NCBI GenBank assembly: GCA_049115735.1
Contig: JAGDZP010000010.1
Span: forward strand, 248,001 to 312,000
Source of the DNA: CAXBNB01 sp049115735
GTDB lineage: Bacteria > Bacteroidota > Bacteroidia > Cytophagales > Cyclobacteriaceae
Direction of reading: 5' to 3'
Length of the DNA stretch: 64,000 nucleotides
Both the position numbers and the translations under genes were made by a program. This document shows positions 27,616-35,845 of this stretch, one piece after another. Every line of letters begins with the position of its first letter. The first letter of the stretch is position 1. The notes under the pieces are model-generated. The model saw nothing but the letters and a program-made list of their open reading frames with translations, made no database searches and had not been told where the DNA came from.

Positions 27616-28070
27616 TTACATATGGGCTAAGATCATAGCTGCTATCAAGAGCATAACGAAATGGTAGCTGGTATTAATCCAAATAACTTCCACGATTTTC
27701 TCTCCCAAGCTACTGCACCTATATCTACTGGTAGGTAAAATCCTAACCAAGTGAAAATAGCAGCCATAAGTGCATTTGATGCTGCTGATACTTCCGAAGG
27801 AGGTAGCCCCCAAGTTATAGGATTCCAAACGGCCATGTTATTGGCAAATACCCAAGCGATTAGGAAGTTCCCTATGATCATAAATATCATGCCCTGGGCC
27901 ATTGCACCACCAGATGGCTTTTCATCGGGATCAAATCCCATTTCTTTAGCCCATGCTTTACCGAATAGGGGTGTGTACCATAGAAACCCTAAAAAGAAGT
28001 TGGCCACAACTGCTATGAGTACGGCCGTAATACTTACATTAATATCTGGCTTAATCTTAAAATTTTGTTG
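27616..28070 (-). pseudogene. Frameshifted DUF1761 membrane protein
   Basis: Four hydrophobic segments and the motifs FFLGFLWYTPLFGKAW, WVFANNMAVWNP and AVAWERKSWKLF identify DUF1761. In the reading frame of these motifs the protein ends wrongly after KLFGLIPATISLCS. The expected last segment (WINTSYHFVMLLIAAMILAHM) is in the next frame and begins within a few bases of the break, near 27677-27682. One missing T in the run TTATTTGG explains it. The 5' end is also odd: the conserved first segment reads back to QQNFKIKPDINV without any ATG, GTG or TTG; only a GTG at 28007 exists, inside the first membrane helix. Either the gene is dying or the assembly has an error. Confidence 0.7.
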
Positions 28071-28134
28071 ATTTAAAACAAATATAGGATTTAGAATGGT
28101 GTTCCTGGCTGTGCATTATTGACAACTTAAGGGG

Positions 28135-28168
28135 TTGATAGTGACATAATATCAAATTAGATTTGATA
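28135..28168. promoter_or_regulatory. Inverted-repeat operator upstream of the GlxA-type regulator
   Basis: TATCAAAT-TAG-ATTTGATA at 28150-28168 is a perfect 8-base inverted repeat. A third half-site TTGATA lies at 28135-28140. The cluster ends 17 bases before the regulator's ATG and lies between it and the divergent DUF1761 remnant, so autoregulation is likely. Confidence 0.5.
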
Positions 28169-28185
28169 CATAAAACCACAAAAAA

Positions 28186-29172
28186 ATGAAACATATCTCT
28201 GTAATAGTGCCAGAAGGTCCTGCAGTGCTCAGTAGCATCGTGGGTTCATTTAAACTATTTGGCCAGGTCAATAATTTTTTAGCTTCAAAGGGCGCTTCAC
28301 CATACTATGAAATTCAGCTTGTTGGCCTAAGCAAGGAGACGGAATTGTACGAGGGTATATTCTCCATCAAACCTCATACGACTATTGATCAGGTTGAAAA
28401 GACTGATTTGGTAGTGGTGACAACAATTATGGGAGATATGGAGCACTCGGTGAATCTTAATGCTGGTTTCATTCCGTGGATTTCAAAGATATATAACAAT
28501 GGGGCTGAAGTAGCCAGTTTGTGTATGGGAGCATTTCTACTTGGCGCAACGGGACTTTTGGATGGAAAGCGAGCAACCACACATTGGATTGGAACGGCGG
28601 CTTTTCGAGAGATGTACCCTGATGTAATTTTCCAGGAGGATAAAATAATCACGGATGAAAAAGGAATATATACGAGTGGAGGAGCTTATTCATTTTTGAA
28701 CCTGCTGGTTTATCTTATCGAAAAGTATAATGGCAGGGAAATGGCCATCATGTCCAGCAAACTTTTTGAAATTGATATTGACCGCTATCAACAATCGGAG
28801 TTTGTGATTTTCGAAGCACAAAAGGGGCACGGAGATGAACTGATCCAGAAGGCACAGGATTTCATTGAAGATAATTTTTCACGAACAATAACCATCGACG
28901 AATTATCTGATTATATATCGCTTAGTCGGCGAAACTTCATACGAAGGTTTAAGAAAGCGACACAGAATACTCCTTTTGAATATGTGCAACGGGTTAGGGT
29001 AGAAGCGGCTAAAAAACTACTGGAACGTAGTACACAGAATGTCAACGAGGTTATGAGGGCTGTGGGCTACTCGGATAATAAGGCATTTAGAGGGGTGTTT
29101 AGGAAATTGACGGGATGTTCACCGGTGGAGTACAAAACAAAATATAACAAGTATTTGGCCAAGGTCAGCTAG
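28186..29172 (+). CDS. GlxA-type regulator (DJ-1/PfpI-like domain plus AraC HTH)
   Basis: Residues 1-195 are a class I glutamine-amidotransferase/DJ-1-like domain with the conserved elbow Cys in ASLCMGAFLLGATGLLDGKRATTHW. Residues of about 220-328 are an AraC helix-turn-helix pair (IDELSDYISLSRRNFIRRFKKATQ and VNEVMRAVGYSDNKAFRGVFRKLTG). Members sense small amines or other metabolites through the DJ-1 domain and activate transcription. No obvious target enzyme is adjacent; the divergent DUF1761 remnant and the downstream TIM-barrel lipoprotein are the only candidates. Confidence 0.93.
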   Translation: MKHISVIVPEGPAVLSSIVGSFKLFGQVNNFLASKGASPYYEIQLVGLSKETELYEGIFSIKPHTTIDQVEKTDLVVVTTIMGDMEHSVNLNAGFIPWISKIYNNGAEVASLCMGAFLLGATGLLDGKRATTHWIGTAAFREMYPDVIFQEDKIITDEKGIYTSGGAYSFLNLLVYLIEKYNGREMAIMSSKLFEIDIDRYQQSEFVIFEAQKGHGDELIQKAQDFIEDNFSRTITIDELSDYISLSRRNFIRRFKKATQNTPFEYVQRVRVEAAKKLLERSTQNVNEVMRAVGYSDNKAFRGVFRKLTGCSPVEYKTKYNKYLAKVS

Positions 29173-29228
29173 GGCTTTTTTATGGTGGAGGTCACCTATA
29201 ATGGATGGACTTTGCTAAATTGTAGCTT

Positions 29229-30179
29229 ATGAGAAAGAAAATACTAAGCATCCTAATGAGTGCAATGCTCTTGGTTTTTGTTGGAATTTATTCATGTGAA
29301 ATTCCCAAAAAACTTGAAGAAAAAAGTGTCGAACCTATCTCTAATGATATCATTTTAGGAGTTAATGCTTATTCCTTTAATGACTTATTAATGGCCAGGA
29401 ATAGTAGGGATCAGCAGAAAGTGTACACGTTATTCAATTTATTGGATTGGTGTGCTTCTCAAAACATAAAAGCATTAGATCCTACGGGCTATTTTTTTCC
29501 AACGTATCCGGAAGTGCCTTCAGATGAATATCTCACAGAATTCAAAAATTATGCGGCTAATCTAGGTATTGCTATTAGCGGCACAGGCATAAGAAATGAT
29601 TTTGCATCTCCAGATCCGAAAGTTCGTGCTGAAGGAGTAGAGTTGGCTAAAAAATGGATAGTTGTTGCATCGAAAATAGGTGCACCGGTCTTAAGACTTT
29701 TTGCCGGTAAGATTCACAAGGGGCGTGAGGATAAATGGGAAGAATCTGCTCAATGGATGATTGAATGTTACAAAGAACTCATACCGTTTGCAGAACAATA
29801 CAACGTGAAAATAGGGATACAAAACCATGGTGAAATGCTGCAGACGGCAGAACAGTGTCTCTATGTGTTAAAAGCTGTGGATTCGGAGTGGGCTGGAATT
29901 ATTGTAGACACAGGAAATTTCAGAACTCCCGACCCCTATAAAGATATTACAGCCGTTGTTCCTTATGCAGTGAACTGGCAAGTAAAGGAAAGTCCTGCTG
30001 GCATAGGCGAAGCAGAAAAGACAGATTATGCAAAGTTGATGAGAATTATAAAAGAAGGTGGTTATAAGGGGTATGTGCCTGTTGAGACTTTGTTGATACG
30101 TGGAACGCCTTATGATCCTTTTTCTTTAGTCAAGGGAATGATGACTGAATTGCAAATTGCATTGGATGAGTTACAATAA
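29229..30179 (+). CDS. Sugar-phosphate isomerase/epimerase-like TIM-barrel lipoprotein
   Basis: The N-terminal signal ends in GIYSC, a lipobox, placing this TIM barrel on the periplasmic side. Barrel landmarks are LGVNAYSFNDL, APVLRLFAGKIHKG, VKIGIQNHGEML (His ligand), GIIVDTGNF (Asp), VNWQVKE and GYVPVETL (Glu). They match the AP-endonuclease-2/xylose-isomerase-like family that uses one or two divalent metals to isomerise or epimerise sugars. Exported members occur in polysaccharide- or polyol-degrading Bacteroidota. It follows the GlxA-type regulator by 56 bases and could be its target. Confidence 0.85.
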   Translation: MRKKILSILMSAMLLVFVGIYSCEIPKKLEEKSVEPISNDIILGVNAYSFNDLLMARNSRDQQKVYTLFNLLDWCASQNIKALDPTGYFFPTYPEVPSDEYLTEFKNYAANLGIAISGTGIRNDFASPDPKVRAEGVELAKKWIVVASKIGAPVLRLFAGKIHKGREDKWEESAQWMIECYKELIPFAEQYNVKIGIQNHGEMLQTAEQCLYVLKAVDSEWAGIIVDTGNFRTPDPYKDITAVVPYAVNWQVKESPAGIGEAEKTDYAKLMRIIKEGGYKGYVPVETLLIRGTPYDPFSLVKGMMTELQIALDELQ

Positions 30180-30223
30180 CAATACAATTCGATTTAAAAA
30201 AGATTGAATCCACTACCATACAA

Positions 30224-30403
30224 TTAGCCTGAACGCTTAGAGTCAGTCTGCATTAATTTTATAAAAATGGCACTAGCTAAAATAGAGGGTACCCATAGTC
30301 CCACATACACACCTGCTTGCTTTTGACCACTAAACCAAAGTAGAATAGAAAATAAAAAAGAGGCTAATGTGGCTACTATATAGAGTTTATCGAAGATTTT
30401 CAT
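30224..30403 (-). CDS. Small two-segment membrane protein A (59 aa)
   Basis: An ATG at 30401-30403 opens 59 codons ending at TAA 30224-30226. Two hydrophobic segments flank the polar turn FSGQKQAG, and the second contains VYVGLWVPSILASAI. It is clearly homologous to the 59-residue protein encoded at 30599-30778: same length, with GQK, YVGLWVPSIL and IKLM conserved. Synonymous sites differ, so both are probably real genes. Function unknown. Confidence 0.75.
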   Translation of the reverse strand: MKIFDKLYIVATLASFLFSILLWFSGQKQAGVYVGLWVPSILASAIFIKLMQTDSKRSG

Positions 30404-30488
30404 GCATCAAAAAGTATTACAACATTAACGCAAGTCCAGGTCTTTGGTTACTAAAAGAATGAATGAATTTTGGTCCGGTATTTAGTAT

Positions 30489-30602
30489 TTAATCTTCTTG
30501 CTTTTTCTTGTCATTCACGTGGAATTCTTTGAAGATCGCGAATACAAAAAGACTGAAAATAACGACTCCAACAATAAAAATAAACTCGTCTGAAAATGTC
30601 AT
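30489..30602 (-). CDS. Single-pass membrane microprotein (37 aa)
   Basis: MTFSDEFIFIVGVV and the following residues make one hydrophobic helix with an acidic N-terminus and a Lys-rich cytoplasmic tail (DKKKQED). Its ATG overlaps the TGA of the upstream paralogue as ATGA at 30599-30602, a translational-coupling signal that supports it being a real gene. The topology resembles small accessory subunits of membrane complexes, but I recognise no family. Confidence 0.65.
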   Translation of the reverse strand: MTFSDEFIFIVGVVIFSLFVFAIFKEFHVNDKKKQED

Positions 30603-30778
30603 GTCGGATTATCGGTCTGTTTTCTCATTAGCTTTATATATACTGCTGCAAATAGGATAGAGGGTACCCATAATCCTACATATAGGCCTGAGTCTTTTTG
30701 GCCATTGAACCAGAGGTAGACGGAAAGAAGAAAGGAGATAAAAGCAGCCGAGCAGAAAAGTATGTCTGAAAATTTCAT
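30599..30778 (-). CDS. Small two-segment membrane protein B (59 aa)
   Basis: It starts at ATG 30776-30778 and ends with TGA overlapping the next start. It has two hydrophobic segments separated by WFNGQKDSG; the second reads LYVGLWVPSILFAAV and is followed by IKLMRK. It is a paralogue of the protein encoded at 30224-30403. Three tiny membrane genes in a row on one strand, directly downstream of the lipid-modification operon, suggest a small membrane complex or accessory factors of that pathway. Confidence 0.75.
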   Translation of the reverse strand: MKFSDILFCSAAFISFLLSVYLWFNGQKDSGLYVGLWVPSILFAAVYIKLMRKQTDNPT

Positions 30779-30869
30779 TGCTTTAAATATAGATTATTGA
30801 AATGATGAGATCAAATCAGTCTGGAAATATTTTGAATGCTATATGGCATCCGACATTGCCAATAGGTAG

Positions 30870-31295
30870 CTATAATAAGTGGGAATTGTGCAAATGTTGT
30901 GTTTTCTGATCGATCAGTTTTTGGATGAATTGTCGATTAAGTTTAGCTCTATGAGCAGGTTCAAGAGTTAAATTCCATTTATCTGCAAATAAGGAAACAC
31001 GGTTTGAGGATTTATAAACTGTCAATTTGTAATAGGGCAACACGAGAACATAATTATCAAGCTTTACTCTGAACCATAGAATTATACCCTTTGGCCGTAA
31101 TTCAATGTTTGTAAATGGAGGTGTGTTTTGTCTATCTGTTAGTTTAGAAATTTCTTTGTCAGCTTCTTTCACAAGCATTCTCTGAGATCCTATGCCCCTC
31201 ATCTTGAGCCTTTGAATCAGGCCGAAGGGCTTACCAACCAGGAGGTTTATTTCTTTTTCTGTTTGTCTTGAATAATATGACGCTTGGAACAGCAT
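30870..31295 (-). CDS. Hypothetical protein downstream of the cyclopropane synthase gene (141 aa)
   Basis: A soluble basic protein with no export signal. The middle (GIILWFRVKLDNYVLVLPYYKLTVYK) is a beta-rich stretch that may contact membranes; the C-terminal part (AHRAKLNRQFIQKLIDQK) is helical and basic. I do not recognise it. It begins 7 bases after the cyclopropane synthase stop, so it belongs to that operon. Confidence 0.7.
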   Translation of the reverse strand: MLFQASYYSRQTEKEINLLVGKPFGLIQRLKMRGIGSQRMLVKEADKEISKLTDRQNTPPFTNIELRPKGIILWFRVKLDNYVLVLPYYKLTVYKSSNRVSLFADKWNLTLEPAHRAKLNRQFIQKLIDQKTQHLHNSHLL

Positions 31296-31302
31296 GCTTC
31301 TT

Positions 31303-32568
31303 CTACTTCAAGATATAATTATTGGGTTTTGAATACACCATTTGAACAACGTTTATGTTTCTCATTTTGAATGCTGCTTCACAGTAGGATAGGTAGTAGT
31401 TCCATTTGCGGATAAAGTCATCGTTAAACCCAAGGGACCTTACCTCGTTTATTTTGTTATTGAAATTTTCTCTCCACTCTTTTAAGGTCCGGGAATAGTG
31501 AAGACCCATCTCTTCAAGATTCATCAAATTCAGATCTCCGGTATTATTGATACTCCTGTTTAATGCAGCAATACTTGGAAGAAGTGATCCTGGAAATATG
31601 TGCTTTTGTATCCAATCTACACTACTTTTTAAATCTTCATAGCGAGAGTCAGGACTGGTAATGACCTGAATAGCCAGTAGCCCTTGAGGTGTTAGTAACT
31701 CATGAATCTTTTGAAAATATGAGTTGTAATACTTGTGGCCAACCGCCTCTAGCATTTCAATAGAAACAATTTTGTCAAACTTTCCTTGTAAGTTGCGATA
31801 GTCCTCAAACAATATCTTTACTCTATCTTCTAATCCGCCTTTAGTGATTCTCTCCTTTGCATAAGTATATTGTTCTTTTGAAATAGTTATTCCGGTAACG
31901 TTGACATCAAAGTTAGAAGCCATATACATAGCCATTCCACCCCAACCACATCCTATTTCCAATATGTTATCCCCATCTGCTATTTGCAGTTTTTCAGCTA
32001 GCTTGTTGTATTTGATTTGCTGAGCTTCAAATAGTGATTTATCCTGTGTGTCAAAATATGCACTTGAATAGGTCATACTTGAGTCCAACCATAACCTGTA
32101 AAAATCATTGCTCAAGTCGTAATGGTGTGCTATGTTTTTCTTTGATCCCGATTTCGTATTAGAATTTTTCAAGTGAGACAATCTGTTTACAAATTTGAAT
32201 GTATTCCAAATCAATTTATTTGCCTTACTTCCGCTAAGTCCTGGTACATTATCAAAATTTAAAATGGCCCAGGAAATGACATTGGTTATGTTTGAGGTTT
32301 CCCAATATCCTTCTACGTATGCCTCGCCAAACCCTACATCACCATAGAGTTTTATTTTGCTAAAAAACCGAGGGTCTGTAATCTTGATATCTGCCTTGCG
32401 GAAACTACCTTCCTCTGTTCCTGTCGTAAAGGTTGTGCCATCTGGAAGCGTAATTACAGCACTTCCTTTATTCATTTTTTTTAGGAATTTTACAGCAAAC
32501 TTCTCATTACCGGAAAGAATAGATGAGACCTGTTTACTGTCTTTCGTGATCATTACTTGAGCATTCAT
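31303..32568 (-). CDS. cfa: Cyclopropane-fatty-acyl-phospholipid synthase
   Basis: The enzyme transfers the methylene of S-adenosylmethionine to the cis double bond of a phospholipid acyl chain. After an N-terminal lipid-binding domain (YGDVGFGEAYVEGYWE), the methyltransferase core has the family signature HHYDLSNDFYRLWLD and TYSSAYF, the SAM loop LEIGCGWGGMAMYMA, then ISKEQYTYA and SIEMLEAVGHKYY, where Glu and His bind the bicarbonate base. The length of about 420 is normal. The start at ATG 32566-32568 (MNAQVMITK) avoids overlap with the DUF1365 gene 10 bases upstream. It is the fourth gene of the leftward operon that begins at 35764. Confidence 0.95.
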   Translation of the reverse strand: MNAQVMITKDSKQVSSILSGNEKFAVKFLKKMNKGSAVITLPDGTTFTTGTEEGSFRKADIKITDPRFFSKIKLYGDVGFGEAYVEGYWETSNITNVISWAILNFDNVPGLSGSKANKLIWNTFKFVNRLSHLKNSNTKSGSKKNIAHHYDLSNDFYRLWLDSSMTYSSAYFDTQDKSLFEAQQIKYNKLAEKLQIADGDNILEIGCGWGGMAMYMASNFDVNVTGITISKEQYTYAKERITKGGLEDRVKILFEDYRNLQGKFDKIVSIEMLEAVGHKYYNSYFQKIHELLTPQGLLAIQVITSPDSRYEDLKSSVDWIQKHIFPGSLLPSIAALNRSINNTGDLNLMNLEEMGLHYSRTLKEWRENFNNKINEVRSLGFNDDFIRKWNYYLSYCEAAFKMRNINVVQMVYSKPNNYILK

Positions 32569-32578
32569 ATTATTCGTT

Positions 32579-33385
32579 TTAATTGACTTTCTTATTATAC
32601 ACACCAACTTGCAATTCTGGAAGCTCATCTTTCTTTAGATATGGTACTTTCTTCATCCAAATTCTAAAAGCTTCCCAATGGATTAAGAAAATGATCTTCA
32701 AAGTGATCAGGGGAAAAAGAAATGCAAAAAGAGTTAGGTTTTTGTTATTGAGAGCTTCTTTCTTACCTTCAAGGGTAGCGGTGAAAAAGCGATTCTCTTC
32801 CTTGTAATCATCGATTCTTAACTTGAGTTTTTCATCAGGAAGCCTCAGATTAAAATAGAAATCCACATCGTGGTTGATAAAAGGAGAGACATAAAACAAT
32901 TTTTTAGTCCTATATATAAAAGTATTGTTTTGGAGATTTGAAGATTCGATTAAGTAAGGTTTAATCTCACCAAAAGTATTACCAACCTCAGCTAGAGAGC
33001 AGATGGGGTTGTCCTGATCATCGTAAACAAAATAGAATGATACAGGATTAAACTGATACCCCAATGTAGCCAAATTAGTAAGTAACATAATTCGACCAAC
33101 AGGCTGATTAATGCCATTCTGATTCAAATATGTTATGATTTGATTTTTAAGACCTGGCTCAGAGGCATGAGAATCTGTACTTATCTGAAGGTGATCGCTA
33201 TCACGAAAATTGAAGTAGTTGAACTTATTTAATCCGAATATCTTAATCTTCTTATTTATTGTTTCCAATTCATCGAGATCCAGGTAGAACATGAAAACCC
33301 TATATTCAAACTTTCGTCGTAAAGAATCTTTGCGCAAGTGCATGACTCGTGCATTATACAGGCATGAGTGCACTATCTCGTTCAT
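32579..33385 (-). CDS. DUF1365 protein
   Basis: Starting at ATG 33383-33385 gives MNEIVHSCLYNARVMHLR, the conserved opening of DUF1365, followed by FEYRVFMFYLDLDEL, the central GYQFNPVSFYFVYD and LAEVGNTFGE, and a hydrophobic C-terminal segment. The family is nearly always beside the COG2907 FAD enzyme and cyclopropane-synthase-like methyltransferases, as here, and is thought to act in the same modified-fatty-acid pathway; its reaction is not established. The start lies 32 bases inside the upstream FAD-enzyme gene, indicating tight coupling. The long frame upstream of 33385 is a shadow of that gene. Confidence 0.92.
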   Translation of the reverse strand: MNEIVHSCLYNARVMHLRKDSLRRKFEYRVFMFYLDLDELETINKKIKIFGLNKFNYFNFRDSDHLQISTDSHASEPGLKNQIITYLNQNGINQPVGRIMLLTNLATLGYQFNPVSFYFVYDDQDNPICSLAEVGNTFGEIKPYLIESSNLQNNTFIYRTKKLFYVSPFINHDVDFYFNLRLPDEKLKLRIDDYKEENRFFTATLEGKKEALNNKNLTLFAFLFPLITLKIIFLIHWEAFRIWMKKVPYLKKDELPELQVGVYNKKVN

Positions 33386-34664
33386 CTTTGTTGCTTGGTT
33401 CGGAAAGGTTTTTAAGAATGTCTTTACTGAGGTTAACCGCTGAAGCATACGCGTCTTCATGAAAACCATATTTAAAATAACTACCACAGAAATACACTGG
33501 TCCCGACTTATTGAGTGAGCTTAATTTACTCTGAGCCTGAATAGCCTCAAGATTAAAAATTGGATGAGTGTAGGCAATTTCTTTAATGACTTTCCTTGGG
33601 CTAATCAAACCTTGATCGTTGATAGAAACGAAATAATCATTGTTCTTTGAGACATGCTGAAGGCTATTCATATAGTAAATAGTGGAAGGTTTAGTAATTC
33701 CACCTTGTTCGATGATGTTGTAGTTCCAGGCAGACCAAATCTTTTTATTCTTAGGCATGATGGAGTGATCGGTATGAAGTGTAGCAATATTTGGTTGATA
33801 TCTAAACTTGGATAGAAGTTGCCTCTCGTCATTAGTAGGGTTTGTTAGCATATTTAATGCTTCATCACCATGGGCCGCTATTATAACCTTATCAAAATGA
33901 TGAATTTGTCCATCTCTTGTAATCAATTCCACATTTTGACTTTGTCTGATTACACCAACAACACCTTTACTGGTATGTATTCTATCTTTGAATGGCGCAA
34001 TAATTCTATTCTTATATGTTTCACTGCCATTCACCACAGTATACCACTGATGTTGGGTGTTTAGCCCCAGCATGCCGTGATTTTTCATAAATCTAACAAT
34101 TGTCACGAATGGAAAATTAAGCGTCACCTTAGATGGAGTTGACCATATAGCTGAGCTCATCGGAACGATATATTTTTCTACGAAATTTTTTCCGTATCCT
34201 TTTGCTGCTATATAATCTTTGAGACTGCACTGATCAAAATCACCAGATTCTAAATCTTTTATGCTTTGTGAATTAAACTGATTAATATCTAAAAGCATTT
34301 TCAGAAATTTGGGATTGAGATAGTTCCTTTTTTGCGCAAATAAACCTGAAAATCCACTGCCATTATACTCCAGACCGGTGGGCCTGTGTTGAACACTAAA
34401 TGACATATCTGTTTCCTTAATGGGAACCTTTAGATCATTGAATAAGTCAATGAGATTAGGGTAGGTCACTTTGTTGAAGACCATAAAACCGGTATCGATT
34501 GGTATAATTTTTTCATCCTCATCTACAAATACGGTATTGGTGTGACCACCGACGTAGTTATTTTTTTCGAACAAGGTGATATCAAAGTGGTCCTTCAATA
34601 AATGAGCTGCACCCATTCCAGCAATACCAGTTCCAACTATTGCTAAAGATTCTCTGCTATTCAT
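33354..34664 (-). CDS. FAD-dependent amine-oxidase-fold enzyme, COG2907 type
   Basis: The N-terminus has the dinucleotide-binding fold LAIVGTGIAGMGAAHLL and the ribose-binding Glu in ITLFEKNNYVGGHT. The C-terminal flavin contact is VYFCGSYFKYGFHEDAYASA. Overall it matches the COG2907 group of FAD proteins related to phytoene desaturase and amine oxidase. In known neighbourhoods these proteins accompany cyclopropane-synthase-like enzymes and DUF1365 and act on membrane lipid acyl chains, for example as desaturases in furan fatty acid synthesis; I infer a similar redox step. ATGA overlap with the upstream methyltransferase gene at 34661-34664. Confidence 0.92.
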   Translation of the reverse strand: MNSRESLAIVGTGIAGMGAAHLLKDHFDITLFEKNNYVGGHTNTVFVDEDEKIIPIDTGFMVFNKVTYPNLIDLFNDLKVPIKETDMSFSVQHRPTGLEYNGSGFSGLFAQKRNYLNPKFLKMLLDINQFNSQSIKDLESGDFDQCSLKDYIAAKGYGKNFVEKYIVPMSSAIWSTPSKVTLNFPFVTIVRFMKNHGMLGLNTQHQWYTVVNGSETYKNRIIAPFKDRIHTSKGVVGVIRQSQNVELITRDGQIHHFDKVIIAAHGDEALNMLTNPTNDERQLLSKFRYQPNIATLHTDHSIMPKNKKIWSAWNYNIIEQGGITKPSTIYYMNSLQHVSKNNDYFVSINDQGLISPRKVIKEIAYTHPIFNLEAIQAQSKLSSLNKSGPVYFCGSYFKYGFHEDAYASAVNLSKDILKNLSEPSNKDERDSALMPV

Positions 34665-35764
34665 ACCCCAATACCGTTTAATTTTTTGGCTACAACACCT
34701 CTTTTTATTTTCTTTCGGATGGTGACTGAAAGTTTAGAGGACTTCTCAAACAAATAATGACTCACGATCCATTCTTCTCCATTTTTGTATCCCCATAATT
34801 CAGCACATGACATGAAGAAAAGCCTCCAATAAACCCACCATTTACCAACTTCATTTTCGCCATACGTTCGCTTGAGTATGGGCATTATCTTCTGCTTATT
34901 TTTATCCATATTAGCCAGCCAGGTATTTGATGTTTTTTCATAATGGGTTCCATTGATATGCCAATGTTTTTCTATTACCATGTCTTCATTGAAGTAGTGC
35001 AGAAGATGATCATTAGGCATGATTCCTCCTGTGAAAAAATATTTTGACATCCAGTCAGTATCATCCTTCACTTCATACTTATATGCCAGATTTTTATGAG
35101 AAAAAATGTGAACGAACAGTTTTCCATCTTCATTTAAAAGCCTAGAAATCTTATTTAACAATAATTGATAATTCCTCATGTGCTCAAACATTTCAACTGA
35201 TACAACCCGATCAAATTTTGATTCTATAAAGAAGTCATTCATATCAGCTGTAATGACTTTGATATTCTGCAGGTTTAACTTTTTAATTTGATCATCAATA
35301 TATTTCTTTTGGGTAGTAGAGTTGGAAACTGCAGTAATCCTACTTTGTGGATAAGTCTGAGCCATAAATAGAGTTAAGGAACCCCAGCCACATCCTAATT
35401 CCAAAACATCTTGACCGTCTGTCAATTCAGCTCTTCTACATGTTATCTCAAGCATGTCCTTTTCTGATTGATCCTGGGTGATCGTCTTATCCTTCCAAAA
35501 TCCACAGCTGTACTTCAGATGTTTACCCATTACCAGTTTATAGAACTCTGTAGGAACTTCGTAATGTTGTTCATTCGCTTCAAGCGTATTAATTGCAATT
35601 GGACTGGCTTTGAGTTCTTTTATTAGAGACATCAGCCTAATTTGGCGTTGTTCACTTGAACCAGTTGACTCAGTTTTAATTCTGTGTTTTAAGAGATGAC
35701 GAATTTTTATTCTAATGAGCGAATCTGGGATAAGCTGTTTCTCTACTAGTTTAATATACCACAT
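34661..35764 (-). CDS. Second cyclopropane-synthase-like SAM methyltransferase
   Basis: The core contains LEANEQHYEVPTEFYKLV and CGFWKD, the SAM loop LELGCGWGSLTLFMA, AVSNSTTQKKYI and SVEMFEHMRNYQ. The family signature NxxHYD of true cyclopropane synthases reads NEQHYE, and the sequence YSCGFW with MFEHM puts it in the sister group that includes plant coclaurine N-methyltransferase-like and bacterial COG2230 proteins of unknown substrate. It may C-methylate an unsaturated lipid. It is the first gene of the leftward operon (this gene, FAD enzyme, DUF1365, cfa, 141-aa protein), and a 30-base inverted repeat sits 4 bases upstream of its start. Confidence 0.9.
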   Translation of the reverse strand: MWYIKLVEKQLIPDSLIRIKIRHLLKHRIKTESTGSSEQRQIRLMSLIKELKASPIAINTLEANEQHYEVPTEFYKLVMGKHLKYSCGFWKDKTITQDQSEKDMLEITCRRAELTDGQDVLELGCGWGSLTLFMAQTYPQSRITAVSNSTTQKKYIDDQIKKLNLQNIKVITADMNDFFIESKFDRVVSVEMFEHMRNYQLLLNKISRLLNEDGKLFVHIFSHKNLAYKYEVKDDTDWMSKYFFTGGIMPNDHLLHYFNEDMVIEKHWHINGTHYEKTSNTWLANMDKNKQKIMPILKRTYGENEVGKWWVYWRLFFMSCAELWGYKNGEEWIVSHYLFEKSSKLSVTIRKKIKRGVVAKKLNGIGV

Positions 35765-35767
35765 ACA

Positions 35768-35799
35768 TTGTTTAATATTTGTAAAACATAATTAAACAA
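35768..35799. promoter_or_regulatory. TTGTTTAA-N16-TTAAACAA operator between the methyltransferase operon and DUF1295
   Basis: A perfect 8-base inverted repeat with a 16-base spacer. The same TGTTTAA-N16-TTAAACA, including the 11-base right part ATAATTAAACA, recurs at 39772-39801 in front of the TetR gene. Its position between divergent starts at 35764 and 35846 fits a repressor site controlling both directions. Confidence 0.7.
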
Positions 35800-35845
35800 A
35801 ATACGTAATTAGAATCAAATAGGTTTAAATTTTAATACAAAAGAC

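Noticed and set aside
27751..28071. 106-aa plus-strand frame over the DUF1761 region
   Set aside because: The minus strand carries DUF1761 family motifs; the plus frame is a mirror artefact with Pro/Ala bias.
30180..30869. Treating the region after the TIM-barrel lipoprotein as empty
   Set aside because: Three coupled or homologous short membrane-protein frames fill most of it on the minus strand.
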